DNA of 64,000 nucleotides from Clostridiales bacterium (GTDB lineage: Bacteria; Bacillota; Clostridia; Oscillospirales; Oscillospiraceae): contig JALFRA010000043.1 in NCBI GenBank assembly GCA_022785125.1, forward strand, positions 104,600-168,599, in the 5' to 3' direction. Under the pieces are notes generated by a model. The model was not told where the DNA came from. It made no database searches and saw only the letters and a list, made by a program, of their open reading frames with translations. Within the stretch, counting starts at the first letter, position 1, and every line of letters starts with the position of its first letter. This document shows positions 6,828 to 15,047 of this stretch, in pieces. The translations under genes and the position numbers were made by a program.

Positions 6828-8102
6828 TTAACGATAGCAGATCTCGTGGCGCTTGGGGCCGGTGGAGACAATGGTGATGGGATACTCGATCTCCTGTTCC
6901 AGGAAGGTCACATAGTCCTTGGCCTGCTGAGGCAGGGCATCAAAGTCGGTAACGCCCCGGATATCGCACTTCCAGCCGGGCAGAGTGGTGTAGATTGGCT
7001 TGGCCTGATCCAGCAGGGCGGGTACCGGGAAGTCCCGGGTCACTTTACCGTTGATCTCGTAGCCGGTACATACCTTGATCTCATCCAGATAGCCCAGACA
7101 GTCAATGGCAGTGAGAGCTACCTGAGTGGTGCCCTGTACCATACAACCGTACCGGGTAGCCACGGTGTCAAACCAGCCCACCCGACGGGGACGGCCGGTG
7201 GTGGCGCCGTACTCGCCGGCGTCGCCGCCCCGGCGGCGCAGTTCCTCCGCCTCATCGCCGAAGAGCTCGCTGACAAAGGCACCGGCGCCCACGGCGGAAG
7301 AATAGGCCTTGGTTACAGTCACGATGTCGGAGAATGCCGTGGGAGGCACTCCGCCACCCACAGTACCGAAGCCGGCCAGCGTGTGGGAGGAAGTGGTCAT
7401 GGGGCAGATGCCCAGGTTGGGGTCCTTCATGGAACCCAGCTGACCCTCCAGCAGCACCTGCTTGCCTTCCTTCAGGGCCTGGTGAACAAAGCTAACTGCA
7501 TCACCCACGTAGGGCTCCAGAATCTTCTTATAGCCCATCAGTTCCTCAAACAGAGCCTTGGGTTCCAGAAGAGGCTTATGGTACAGGTGCTCCAGAAGAA
7601 CGTTTTTCAGGGCGCAGATATGTTCCAGCTGAGCCTTGAGCCGATCCTCGTGCCACAGATCGGCCACCTGAATACCAATCTTGGCATATTTGTCGGAATA
7701 GAAGGGAGCGATGCCGGACTTGGTGGAGCCAAAGGCGGCGCCGGCCAGACGCTCCTCCTCGCAGCTATCCAGCAGCACATGGTAACTCATCAGAAGCTGA
7801 GCCCGCTGATCCACGATGATGTGGGGAGCGGGTACGCCGCCGTCCTCCAGATGCTTGAGTTCGGCGGCAAATTTCGTCACATCCAGGGCAACGCCATTGC
7901 CGATGATGTTGGTGGTGTGGGAATAGAACACACCGGAAGGCAGCTGATGCAGGGCAAATTTACCATAATCGCAGATGATGGTATGGCCCGCATTGGCACC
8001 GCCCTGAAAACGGATGACCACATCGGACTTTTCCGCCAGCAGATCGGTGATCTTGCCCTTGCCTTCGTCGCCCCAGTTGGCGCCTACGATTGCTTTCACC
8101 AT
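6828..8102 (-). CDS. purA: Adenylosuccinate synthetase
   Basis: A 424-residue enzyme that joins IMP and aspartate using GTP, the first step from IMP to AMP. The signature GANWGDEGKGK opens the protein, with the IMP-site region GGANAGHTI and the later motif TTGRPRRVGWFD. The start is set at this ATG because AGGAGGA lies 9 bases upstream and the family begins here; the frame extends 23 codons further without support. It is monocistronic, away from the purine operon at 13.6-21.7 kb, which supplies its IMP. Confidence 0.97.
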   Translation of the reverse strand: MVKAIVGANWGDEGKGKITDLLAEKSDVVIRFQGGANAGHTIICDYGKFALHQLPSGVFYSHTTNIIGNGVALDVTKFAAELKHLEDGGVPAPHIIVDQRAQLLMSYHVLLDSCEEERLAGAAFGSTKSGIAPFYSDKYAKIGIQVADLWHEDRLKAQLEHICALKNVLLEHLYHKPLLEPKALFEELMGYKKILEPYVGDAVSFVHQALKEGKQVLLEGQLGSMKDPNLGICPMTTSSHTLAGFGTVGGGVPPTAFSDIVTVTKAYSSAVGAGAFVSELFGDEAEELRRRGGDAGEYGATTGRPRRVGWFDTVATRYGCMVQGTTQVALTAIDCLGYLDEIKVCTGYEINGKVTRDFPVPALLDQAKPIYTTLPGWKCDIRGVTDFDALPQQAKDYVTFLEQEIEYPITIVSTGPKRHEICYR

Positions 8103-8183
8103 GTCGGATTCCTCCTGCCGCGGGGATTCGCGCATTGGCCTTTTCCCGTCGGCAATCCATGGGGATATCATTCCCCTAATGGT

Positions 8184-8212
8184 ATTATATTACGCTTTTA
8201 CCTCTGAATCAA
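8184..8212 (-). promoter_or_regulatory. purA promoter
   Basis: On the minus strand TTGATT, 17 bases, TATAAT, about 80 bases upstream of purA. The leader contains a small GGGGAATGATATCCCC hairpin. No purine riboswitch fold is visible. Confidence 0.7.
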
Positions 8213-8297
8213 GGTAGAAAAAGAGAAAAAATGTCATAAAAGCATTGCCATCACCTTCCAAAATGCCGGGCTTTGTTGGAAAAGTAAAAAAAGAGGT

Positions 8298-8326
8298 TTA
8301 CTTCCACACTTCACTTTGATAAAATA
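8298..8326 (+). promoter_or_regulatory. Promoter of the yerC operon
   Basis: TTTACT, a 17-base spacer and TAAAAT, about 70 bases before yerC. Confidence 0.5.
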
Positions 8327-8395
8327 AGAAAAACGGGCGGCTTGGAAGCTGCCCTTCGGTTTCTGAAAGAGAATCATCAGGAGGTCAACTACTCT

Positions 8396-8704
8396 ATGAC
8401 GAAAAACGAAAAGCGGGAACACAGTGATCTGCTGTATGAAGCGATCCTCACCCTGAAGGACCTGGACGAGTGCCGGAAGTTCTTTTCCGACCTCTGTACG
8501 GTGGCGGAACTGCGGGCCATGGAACAGCGCTTTGAAGTGGCCATGCTGCTGTCCGAGGGCATGATCTACAATGACATTCTGGAGCGCACCGGCGCCTCCA
8601 GCGCCACTATCAGCCGGGTGAACCGGTCTTTGCAGTACGGTGCTGACGGATATCAGGCTGTGCTGCCCCGGATCAAGGAGAAGCAGAGCGGCAATGGCGT
8701 ATGA
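8396..8704 (+). CDS. YerC/YecD-family TrpR-like protein
   Basis: A 102-residue protein of the TrpR superfamily as found in Firmicutes. The core (LCTVAELRAMEQRFEVAMLL and the helix-turn-helix ILERTGASSATISRVNRSLQYG) is clear. The start is the ATG preceded by AGGAGGTC, not the upstream in-frame ATG. Family members are DNA-binding regulators of unsettled role. Its stop overlaps the start of the methyltransferase gene by 11 bases, so the two are coupled. Confidence 0.88.
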   Translation: MTKNEKREHSDLLYEAILTLKDLDECRKFFSDLCTVAELRAMEQRFEVAMLLSEGMIYNDILERTGASSATISRVNRSLQYGADGYQAVLPRIKEKQSGNGV

Positions 8705-9440
8705 ATATCTGGCCGGCTGTTATGACCGTTTTACAGCCGACGTTCCCTACGCTGCCTGGGCCGACTATCTGGAGAAACACTTTGCCCGCAATAAGCTGCC
8801 CATCCATACCGTGCTGGACCTGGCCTGTGGTACTGGTACCCTGACCTGTGAACTGGCCCAGCGGGGCTACGAGATGATCGGTGCCGATCTGTCGGAGGAG
8901 ATGCTGGCCCAGGCGGCCGAGAAGGCCCGGGACGTAGAGGGGATTCCTCCTATCTTTCTGCACCAGGCCATGGAGAAGCTGGACCTGTATGGTACCATCG
9001 ATGCCTGTGTTTGCTGCCTGGACAGTGTAAACTATGTTACCCAGCCCAAAAAACTGGCGCGGGCCTTTCAGCGGGTCCATACCTTTTTGATGCCGGGAGG
9101 ACTGTTCCTCTTTGATATCAATACCCCGGACAAGCTGAAAGGGCTGGACGGTCAGCTTTTTATGGATGAGGACGAGGATGCCTGCTGTATCTGGCGGGCG
9201 GAGTATTCTCCACGCCGGCGCATCTGTACCTACGGCTTCGATATCTTCTGTCAGGAGGAAAACGGGCTGTGGAGCCGGATGGAGGAGGTCCATGAGGAAT
9301 ACGCCTATGAGCCGGAGGAGTTGGAGCAGATGCTGCACCAGGCTGGTTTCCGGCAGATCAAGCAATATGGCGAACTGAAGATGCGCCGCCCCGGACCGGG
9401 GGAACAGCGCATCTTTTTCGCCGCACGAAAGGAATTTTAA
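8694..9440 (+). CDS. Class I SAM-dependent methyltransferase
   Basis: A 248-residue enzyme with the SAM-binding motif I VLDLACGTGTLTCELA, followed by GADLSEEML and CCLDSVNYV. The C-terminal half resembles the small-molecule or tRNA-type methyltransferases often found beside yerC and hslO in Clostridia. The start overlaps yerC, giving an MAYEYLAGCYDRF N-terminus typical of this family. The methyl acceptor is unknown. hslO follows after four bases. Confidence 0.85.
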   Translation: MAYEYLAGCYDRFTADVPYAAWADYLEKHFARNKLPIHTVLDLACGTGTLTCELAQRGYEMIGADLSEEMLAQAAEKARDVEGIPPIFLHQAMEKLDLYGTIDACVCCLDSVNYVTQPKKLARAFQRVHTFLMPGGLFLFDINTPDKLKGLDGQLFMDEDEDACCIWRAEYSPRRRICTYGFDIFCQEENGLWSRMEEVHEEYAYEPEELEQMLHQAGFRQIKQYGELKMRRPGPGEQRIFFAARKEF

Positions 9441-9444
9441 ACGT

Positions 9445-10323
9445 ATGTCAGATTCGATCATTCGCGTTCTGGCCAAGGACGCTCCCGTCAAGGCCTCGGC
9501 CATTTCCGCCAAGGCCATGGTGGAGCGGGCCAGGCAGATCCACAAGACCCTGCCGGTGGCCACCGCAGCTCTGGGCCGCAGCCTGATGGCGGCTTCCATG
9601 ATGGGTAACCAGCTGAAGGAGGAAAACGGCTCTGTCACCCTGCGGATCAAAGGCGATGGCCCTCTGGGTGGTATTACTGTGGTGTCCGACAGCGCCGGAA
9701 ATGCCCGGGGCTATGTGGTCAACCCCCTGGTTGATCTGCCCTTGAAGGGCCCTGCCAAGCTGGATGTGGGCTCTGCTGTGGGCAAGGACGGCTCTCTTAC
9801 TGTTATTAAGGACATGAACATGAAGGAGCCCTATGTGGGTACCATCCCTCTGATATCCGGTGAGATCGCCGAGGACATCACTTCTTATTTTGCGGAAAGT
9901 GAGCAGATTCCCTCCGCCTGTGCCTTGGGTGTACTGGTGGATGTGGACCAGAGTGTGCTGTGTGCCGGTGGTTATCTGATTCAGCTGCTGCCTGGTGCGG
10001 ACGACAGCGTCATTACTGCGATTGAAGAGGGAATTGCCAAGGTGGGCCCCGTTAGCGAGGCTATGCGCAACGGTGAGAGTGCCCGCAGCCTGGTGGAGCG
10101 TGTTCTGTCTGCCTTTGACCTGGAGGTCCTCAGTGAGGAGCCGGTGGAGTACCGCTGTTATTGCAGCCGTGAGCGGGTGACCCGCGCCCTCATCAGTATG
10201 GGCAGGGAGGAACTGGAGGCCCTCATCAAAGAGCAGGGCAAGGCAGAGCTAACTTGTCAGTTTTGCGACAAGGTTTATAGCTTTACAGGTGAGGACCTGC
10301 AAGGCCTTTTAACCTCTCTATGA
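9445..10323 (+). CDS. hslO: Redox-regulated chaperonin Hsp33
   Basis: A 292-residue cytoplasmic holdase activated by oxidative unfolding. The four zinc-binding cysteines near the C-terminus are present as CYC (residues about 232-234) and CQFC (about 266-269). The N-terminal domain begins SDSIIRVLAKDAPVKASA, as in the family. It is the last gene of the yerC-methyltransferase-hslO run. The next transcription unit is the tRNA cluster. Confidence 0.96.
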   Translation: MSDSIIRVLAKDAPVKASAISAKAMVERARQIHKTLPVATAALGRSLMAASMMGNQLKEENGSVTLRIKGDGPLGGITVVSDSAGNARGYVVNPLVDLPLKGPAKLDVGSAVGKDGSLTVIKDMNMKEPYVGTIPLISGEIAEDITSYFAESEQIPSACALGVLVDVDQSVLCAGGYLIQLLPGADDSVITAIEEGIAKVGPVSEAMRNGESARSLVERVLSAFDLEVLSEEPVEYRCYCSRERVTRALISMGREELEALIKEQGKAELTCQFCDKVYSFTGEDLQGLLTSL

Positions 10324-10350
10324 TTTTTTGAAAAAAATCGAAAAAAGTTG

Positions 10351-10379
10351 TTGACAAGTGGGGGGCGTTCTTGTATAAT
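10351..10379 (+). promoter_or_regulatory. Consensus sigma-A promoter of the tRNA cluster
   Basis: TTGACA, exactly 17 bases, TATAAT: a perfect match on both boxes, 50 bases before tRNA-Val, as expected for strongly expressed stable RNA. Confidence 0.9.
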
Positions 10380-10428
10380 AACTTTCGTCGCTTGGCCCGA
10401 CAGCCAAACGAAACCAAAACAAGAACGA

Positions 10429-10504
10429 GGGAGCATAGCTCAGCTGGGAGAGCGCATGCCTTACAAGCATGATGTCACAGGTTCGAGCCCTGTTGTTCCC
10501 ACCA
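10429..10504 (+). tRNA. tRNA-Val, anticodon TAC
   Basis: Acceptor GGGAGCA pairs with TGTTCCC (with a wobble), anticodon loop CTTACAA on a GCATG-type stem, T arm GGTTCGAGCC, encoded CCA. First of five tRNAs. Confidence 0.95.
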
Positions 10505-10540
10505 CTCCCTTTCTGGGAGCTCCCGTACCCCCTACCGTCT

Positions 10541-10617
<77 letters not shown>

Positions 10618-10685
10618 TTTTTTCGATGTGGATGGCTGAAGTTCATCCGGAGGATGAGGCAAAGGCCCCTCCCGCATCGTGATTT

Positions 10686-10761
10686 GCCTCTGTAGCTCAG
10701 TTGGTAGAGCAGGGGACTGAAAATCCCCGTGTCGCTGGTTCGATTCCGGCCGGAGGCACCA
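10686..10761 (+). tRNA. tRNA-Phe, anticodon GAA
   Basis: Acceptor GCCTCTG with CGGAGGC, anticodon stem GGGGA/TCCCC around CTGAAAA (GAA), T arm GGTTCGATTCC, encoded CCA. Confidence 0.95.
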
Positions 10762-10853
10762 CCGTTCCCGGTGGATACCGTATGGTATCCACCGGGGGCA
10801 TCCTTAAAATTCAGGCATATGCGATTCGTTCCTTTCATAGGATGGAAGCAGAT

Positions 10854-10929
10854 GCAGGTGTAGCTCATCTGGTAGAGCGCCCCCTTGCCAAGGTGGAGGT
10901 AGCGAGTTCGAGCCTCGTCACCTGCTCCA
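10854..10929 (+). tRNA. tRNA-Gly, anticodon GCC
   Basis: Acceptor GCAGGTG/CACCTGC, loop TTGCCAA (GCC), T arm GAGTTCGAGCCTC, encoded CCA. The anticodon stem reads CCCCC against GGTGG, leaving one C-U mismatch in its middle; most related tRNAs have CCACC there. It is the only GCC glycine tRNA in the window. Confidence 0.92.
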
Positions 10930-10970
10930 AAAATGATAAAAGGAAGGTCTGCCCTTCCTTTTATCCATAT

Positions 10971-11044
10971 GGCGACATAGCCAAGTGGTAAGGCAGAGCT
11001 CTGCAAAAGCTCCACCCCCAGTTCGAATCTGGGTGTCGCCTCCA
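10971..11044 (+). tRNA. tRNA-Cys, anticodon GCA
   Basis: Acceptor GGCGACA/TGTCGCC, anticodon stem GAGCT/AGCTC around CTGCAAA (GCA), T arm CAGTTCGAATCTG, encoded CCA. Last tRNA of the cluster. Confidence 0.95.
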
Positions 11045-11045
11045 T

Positions 11046-11080
11046 AAAAATAACCACACCGTCAGGTGTGGTTATTTTTA
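11046..11080 (+). terminator. Terminator of the tRNA cluster
   Basis: A 15-bp stem AAAAATAACCACACC with loop GTCA and a T-rich right arm (GGTTATTTTTA) directly after tRNA-Cys. Confidence 0.85.
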
Positions 11081-11102
11081 TGGAGCCCTGGGGAATTTAA
11101 TT

Positions 11103-11180
11103 ATGCTCGGCGGAAATGAATTCTGCCTGCGCCGAGGTTTTGGCCTGCGGCCAAAACATTCGTACGGTGCAAACGCGCCG
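11103..11180 (-). repeat. Palindromic intergenic repeat, copy C
   Basis: Reverse-orientation relative of the copies at 5551 and 25052. On the plus strand it reads ATGCTCGGCGGAAATGAATT, then a GGTTTTGGCC/GGCCAAAAC hairpin, then CGTACGGTGCAAACGCGCCG. The rest of the 11081-11391 gap holds two more hairpins (11201-11234 and the terminator at 11235-11273) and no gene. Confidence 0.65.
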
Positions 11181-11200
11181 CCCCGCCGTGCGGGGCCCCG

Positions 11201-11234
11201 GTCTTGTCCGCCATCTAAAGTGTTCGGACAAGAC
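11201..11234. repeat. 10-bp inverted repeat next to repeat C
   Basis: GTCTTGTCCG and CGGACAAGAC are perfect inverted repeats 14 bases apart, between repeat C and the terminator. Function unknown. Confidence 0.45.
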
Positions 11235-11273
11235 AAAAAGAAACACCAGCCGATAGGCTGGTGTTTCTTTTTT
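11235..11273. terminator. Bidirectional terminator-like hairpin
   Basis: A 17-bp perfect stem (AAAAAGAAACACCAGCC) with loop GATA and T-rich ends on both strands. It resembles the hairpin at 5666-5710 near repeat A in its AAAGAAA/TTTCTTT arms. Confidence 0.65.
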
Positions 11274-11391
11274 GGACGACTGCCCATGGGAACTGTGATT
11301 TTTTCTCCAGTATCTTGCCAGCCGGTAAAGACGGGGGTATACTGATGGCGAATGAATACGTCTGTACCAACGGACGAGAAGGAGAAAGAAT

Positions 11392-11874
11392 ATGGTAGAA
11401 CAGATCTGCATACGTCCCATGGAGGAGAATCAAGTGGCTGCGGTATCGGCCCTCATTGGCAGGGTGTTGCTGGAGGTCAACATTCGGGACTATCCCCGCG
11501 AGGCTCTGATGGAGTTTGTGGAATATTACAATCCAGAAGGTGTGGCTGCCATCCCCAAATCAGGTGGACACAGCTATGTAGCCATGCTGGGTGATGAGCT
11601 GCTGGCCTGCGGCTCTGTGGCACCTATGGAGGAGCGGCCGGGGGAGTGCGAGATCAGGGCCCTGTTTGTACGGCCTGACTGGGAAGGTAAGGGTGTGGGC
11701 AGAAAATTGGTGCAGACCCTGGAGGCTGATCCGCTGTTCCGGGCTGCCAAGCGTGTGGCGGTTTCTGCTTCACTGACCTCCCATGAGTTTTATTTGAAAC
11801 TGGGCTATCGCTACCAGGATGGGATCAAGGTCTGCGAGGACAATGACCACTACTGGATGGAGAAATTCAACTGA
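11392..11874 (+). CDS. GNAT-family N-acetyltransferase
   Basis: A 160-residue GNAT. The acetyl-CoA site is IRALFVRPDWEGKGVGRKLVQ, and the C-terminal part SLTSHEFYLKLGYRYQDG is typical. A ribosome site GAGAAGGAG precedes the ATG. It converges with the cardiolipin synthase gene across 44 bases. The substrate is unknown. Confidence 0.85.
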   Translation: MVEQICIRPMEENQVAAVSALIGRVLLEVNIRDYPREALMEFVEYYNPEGVAAIPKSGGHSYVAMLGDELLACGSVAPMEERPGECEIRALFVRPDWEGKGVGRKLVQTLEADPLFRAAKRVAVSASLTSHEFYLKLGYRYQDGIKVCEDNDHYWMEKFN

Positions 11875-11918
11875 AAAAAGGCCTCCGGCCGGTTCAGATT
11901 TCCTGGCAGACTTTTCTG

Positions 11919-13460
11919 TTACATCAAGGGGGCGAAGAGCCGCAGCAGTGTCCGGCCCAGACCTAACTTCCTGCCCTGATAATCCTCCGTGACCTCCCGA
12001 CACTGGGCAAAGGTATCCGCAAAATCCTTCCCCACCTCTTCCACCGCCTTGCAGTCATAGAGGAACACGCCGTTTTCAAAGTGGAGGTACAGGCTGCGGT
12101 AGTCCAGATTGATGGTACCCACTGCCGCCGTCTCCCCATCGCACAGCATCATCTTGGCGTGACAGAAGCCGGGGGTATACTCAAAGATCCGCACACCCCG
12201 GTCCGCCAGACATCCGTAGTAGGAACGAGTTGCTTTATAGACTAACTTTTTATCCGGGATACCGGGGGTAATGATCCGTACCTCCACCCCCCGCATGGCC
12301 GCCAGGGTCAACTCAGAGATGATTTCGTCATCCAAAATCAGGTAGGGCGTAATAACATATACATAGTCCTTGGCGTTTTTTACCATATTCAGGTAGACCG
12401 TCTCCCCCACCTGTTCGTTATCCAGGGGACTGTCCCCATAGGGGACCACCACGCACCGTTCCCTGGCCTGATAGTCCACTTTGGGCAGGTAAGGAGCAAA
12501 GTCCTTGTCGGTCTCCTTGATCCCGTTCCACATGGTCAGAAACATGACTGTCAGACTGGGCACCGCATCTCCCGTCAGCTTGACCCCCGTGTCCTTCCAC
12601 CAACCAAAGGGATGCGTCAGGTTAAAATACTCGTCCGCCAGATTGTAACCGCCGGTAAAACCCACCTTGCCGTCAATGACGGTGATCTTTCGGTGATCCC
12701 GGTTGTTCATAAAAATATTGAGTACCGGTATCAGAGGATTGAACACCCGGCACTGGATACCCAGCTTTTCCATCCGCTTGATAAACGCCGGGCTGATAAA
12801 GCCCATGCTGCCCATGTCGTCGTACAGCAGCCGCACTTCCACCCCTTGCCGGACTTTCTCCGTCAAAATCTCCTTCAGGCCATGGAAGGATTGAGAGTCC
12901 TCAATGGCGTGGTACTCCATAAAGATAAAGTGCTCCGCCTGCCGCAGGGCCTGCTTCTGGGCCTCCAATCCCTCTTCCGCCGTGGCATAATACTCTACGT
13001 CGGTATTCTCATAGGCAGGAAACCCGGCCCGCCGGGAGAGGTAGCGCAGCTGATTGGCGATTCCCTTGTCCCGCTTCTCCATCCGGGCCAACACCGTCTC
13101 GCCGTCAGGCAAGAGGTCATGGGTCCGCTGCTGGAGGCGCTCAAACCGCCGGCGCATGACACGGGTACAGTTGGGACGTCCCAACATCAGATAGATACAC
13201 AGGCCCATCACGGGGAAAAAGAGGATCAGAATGATCCAGGACGCCTTCATGGGTCCGGTCATCTGCTTGCCATAGAGATTGAGCACCACCAGAAAGGCCA
13301 GCACGCTGGTGATCAAAGAGACAACATAATAATAGTCGTTGAGCAGCAGCACCAGCCCTACGATCCAGGCTGCCTGGAGCAGTACGCTGAACGCCACAAA
13401 CAGCGCTCGTCCCACGCTGTTTTTTACGGTTTTGGTTCGGCTGTTTTTCAATGCAGTCAC
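11919..13460 (-). CDS. cls: Cardiolipin synthase (phospholipase D family), copy 1
   Basis: A 513-residue membrane enzyme that condenses two phosphatidylglycerols to cardiolipin. Two N-terminal transmembrane helices (VLLQAAWIVGLVLLLNDYYY and SWIILILFFPVMGLCIYLML) precede two phospholipase D active sites: HRKITVIDGKVGFTGGYN and HAKMMLCDGETAAVGTINLD. The frame begins with GTG; a TTG three codons later is better spaced from AAGAGGTGA and may be the true start. A paralogue lies at 32470-34014. Confidence 0.93.
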   Translation of the reverse strand: MTALKNSRTKTVKNSVGRALFVAFSVLLQAAWIVGLVLLLNDYYYVVSLITSVLAFLVVLNLYGKQMTGPMKASWIILILFFPVMGLCIYLMLGRPNCTRVMRRRFERLQQRTHDLLPDGETVLARMEKRDKGIANQLRYLSRRAGFPAYENTDVEYYATAEEGLEAQKQALRQAEHFIFMEYHAIEDSQSFHGLKEILTEKVRQGVEVRLLYDDMGSMGFISPAFIKRMEKLGIQCRVFNPLIPVLNIFMNNRDHRKITVIDGKVGFTGGYNLADEYFNLTHPFGWWKDTGVKLTGDAVPSLTVMFLTMWNGIKETDKDFAPYLPKVDYQARERCVVVPYGDSPLDNEQVGETVYLNMVKNAKDYVYVITPYLILDDEIISELTLAAMRGVEVRIITPGIPDKKLVYKATRSYYGCLADRGVRIFEYTPGFCHAKMMLCDGETAAVGTINLDYRSLYLHFENGVFLYDCKAVEEVGKDFADTFAQCREVTEDYQGRKLGLGRTLLRLFAPLM

Positions 13461-13610
13461 CTCTTATTTAAAAAACTCTTCCTACAGCAAGTATAGCCTC
13501 TGCCACTCCGGAACGCAACCGCTTTGGGAGCGATTTCTTTCTTCTTCCACAACGGACTCCTTCCTTTTTTCGTCAAAGTTGTATAACAAGACAAAAATCC
13601 ACCAGTGGCC

Positions 13611-13639
13611 TTGCCAAGCGTCAAAAAATCCGATATGAT
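13611..13639 (+). promoter_or_regulatory. Promoter of the purine operon
   Basis: TTGCCA, 17 bases, TATGAT. Transcription would begin about 20-25 bases before the leader ORF, making a leader of about 180 bases before purE. Confidence 0.7.
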
Positions 13640-13670
13640 TCTACATGAAACAAAAAAGGGAGGTACGAGG

Positions 13671-13745
13671 ATGTCATCACTGCACTGGTTTTACGCAAAC
13701 TGGCGATCCATCCGCCGCACCAACCTGTCCAACCTCAGGGTCTGA
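13671..13745 (+). CDS. 24-codon leader peptide ORF upstream of purE
   Basis: A short ORF with a good ribosome site (GGGAGG, 8 bases before ATG) placed between the operon promoter and an intrinsic terminator. The peptide begins MSSLHWFYANWRS and ends with two Leu-containing repeats (NLSNLRV). Four aromatic residues and a His fall within seven codons. The position matches a transcription-attenuation leader, where ribosome stalling decides whether the terminator forms. An antiterminator pairing is not obvious by eye, so the mechanism is inferred. Its link to purine rather than aromatic supply is unexplained. Confidence 0.55.
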   Translation: MSSLHWFYANWRSIRRTNLSNLRV

Positions 13746-13749
13746 ATCT

Positions 13750-13788
13750 ATCAGGGCATCCGTATACCGGATGCCCTGATTTATTTTT
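13750..13788 (+). terminator. Intrinsic terminator/attenuator in the pur leader
   Basis: A 13-bp stem ATCAGGGCATCCG/CGGATGCCCTGAT with a five-base loop, then TTATTTTTT, four bases after the leader ORF stop and 40 before purE. Without a readthrough mechanism it would silence the operon, since no second promoter is visible before purE. Confidence 0.75.
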
Positions 13789-13827
13789 TCCAGCCCTGAA
13801 AAATTTTTAGGTACACAGGAGGGTCTT

Positions 13828-14319
13828 ATGAGCAAAAAAGTCGCTGTTGTTATGGGTTCCGACTCCGATTTGGACACCATGCGCCCCTGCATCCAGCGTC
13901 TGCGTTCCTTTGGCATCCCCGCTGAGGTCCGCATCATCTCCGCCCACCGCACCCCCGCCGCCGCTGAGGAATTGGCTTCCCATGCCGCGGAAAATGGGTT
14001 TGGGGCCATCATTGCTGCCGCAGGCAAAGCCGCTCACCTGGCCGGCGTGCTGGCCGCTTACACCACGCTGCCTGTGATCGGCGTCCCCATCAAGACATCC
14101 ATGATGGGCGGCCTGGACTCCCTGCTGTCCATGGTCCAGATGCCCAAGGGCATCCCCGTGGCCTGCGTGGCGGTGGATGGCGCTGACAACGCCGCCATCC
14201 TGGCCGCCCAGATGCTGGCTCTCTCCGATGAGGAGTTGACCCATAAATTGTCCCAGTTCAAGGCAGACATGGCCGCCGAAGTGGCCGCTAAAGACCAGAG
14301 AATTCAGGAGGAGATCTAA
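13828..14319 (+). CDS. purE: N5-carboxyaminoimidazole ribonucleotide mutase
   Basis: A 163-residue class I PurE, converting N5-CAIR to CAIR in purine synthesis. The substrate loop [12 protein letters not shown], the catalytic ISAHRTP and [16 protein letters not shown] are in place. No purK (N5-CAIR synthetase) is present in the window, so the partner is elsewhere or the non-enzymatic carbamate route is used. First structural gene of the operon, two bases from purC. Confidence 0.95.
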   Translation: MSKKVAVVMGSDSDLDTMRPCIQRLRSFGIPAEVRIISAHRTPAAAEELASHAAENGFGAIIAAAGKAAHLAGVLAAYTTLPVIGVPIKTSMMGGLDSLLSMVQMPKGIPVACVAVDGADNAAILAAQMLALSDEELTHKLSQFKADMAAEVAAKDQRIQEEI

Positions 14320-14321
14320 TC

Positions 14322-15008
14322 ATGGAAAAGAAGCTTGTTTACACCGGTAAGACCAAGGACGTATTTGCCCTGGATAACGGCCATTATCTGCTCAAGTTCA
14401 AAGACGACTGCACCGGCAAGGACGGCGTGTTCGATCCCGGTGAGAACTCCGTCGGTTTGACCATTGACGGTGTGGGTGACGTCAACCTGCGTATGTCCAT
14501 TTATTTCTTTGAGAAAATCAATGCCGCCGGCATCAAGACCCACTATGTGTCCGCCGACCTGAAGGATACCACCATGGAAGTCCTGCCCGCCAAGGTGTTT
14601 GGCCAGGGACTTGAGGTCATCTGCCGCCACAAGGCCGTTGGCAGCTTCCTGCGCCGCTACGGTGAGTATGTCCAGGAGGGCGCCGATCTGCCCGCCTATG
14701 TGGAGACTACCTTCAAGAACGACGAGAAGGGCGATCCCCTGGTCACCAAGGACGGCCTGGTGGTGCTGGGCGTCATGACCGAAAAGCAGTACGACGATAT
14801 CAAAAGCATGACCCAGAAGATCACCCAGATCGTGGCCGATGATCTGAAGGAGAAGGGGCTGGTTCTTTATGATATCAAGTTTGAGTTTGGCTATGACGCC
14901 AATGGCGACGTGATGCTCATCGACGAGGTGGCCTCCGGCAATATGCGCGTTTACAAGGACGGCCAGTATGTGGATCCCATGACTCTGTCCAAGCTCTTTT
15001 TTGCCTGA
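14322..15008 (+). CDS. purC: SAICAR synthetase
   Basis: A 228-residue ATP-dependent ligase joining CAIR and aspartate. It begins [18 protein letters not shown] (family YxGKxKxVY-like opening) and carries [18 protein letters not shown] near the C-terminus, the family substrate and metal motif. Normal length. It lies between purE and purF in the operon. Confidence 0.94.
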   Translation: MEKKLVYTGKTKDVFALDNGHYLLKFKDDCTGKDGVFDPGENSVGLTIDGVGDVNLRMSIYFFEKINAAGIKTHYVSADLKDTTMEVLPAKVFGQGLEVICRHKAVGSFLRRYGEYVQEGADLPAYVETTFKNDEKGDPLVTKDGLVVLGVMTEKQYDDIKSMTQKITQIVADDLKEKGLVLYDIKFEFGYDANGDVMLIDEVASGNMRVYKDGQYVDPMTLSKLFFA

Positions 15009-15047
15009 GATGGATACGAATGCAACTTCTGCGAGGTGTAACTAACA

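Noticed and set aside
13640..13827. Purine riboswitch before purE
   Set aside because: The conserved three-way junction loops of the purine aptamer are not visible; a leader ORF and terminator are there instead.
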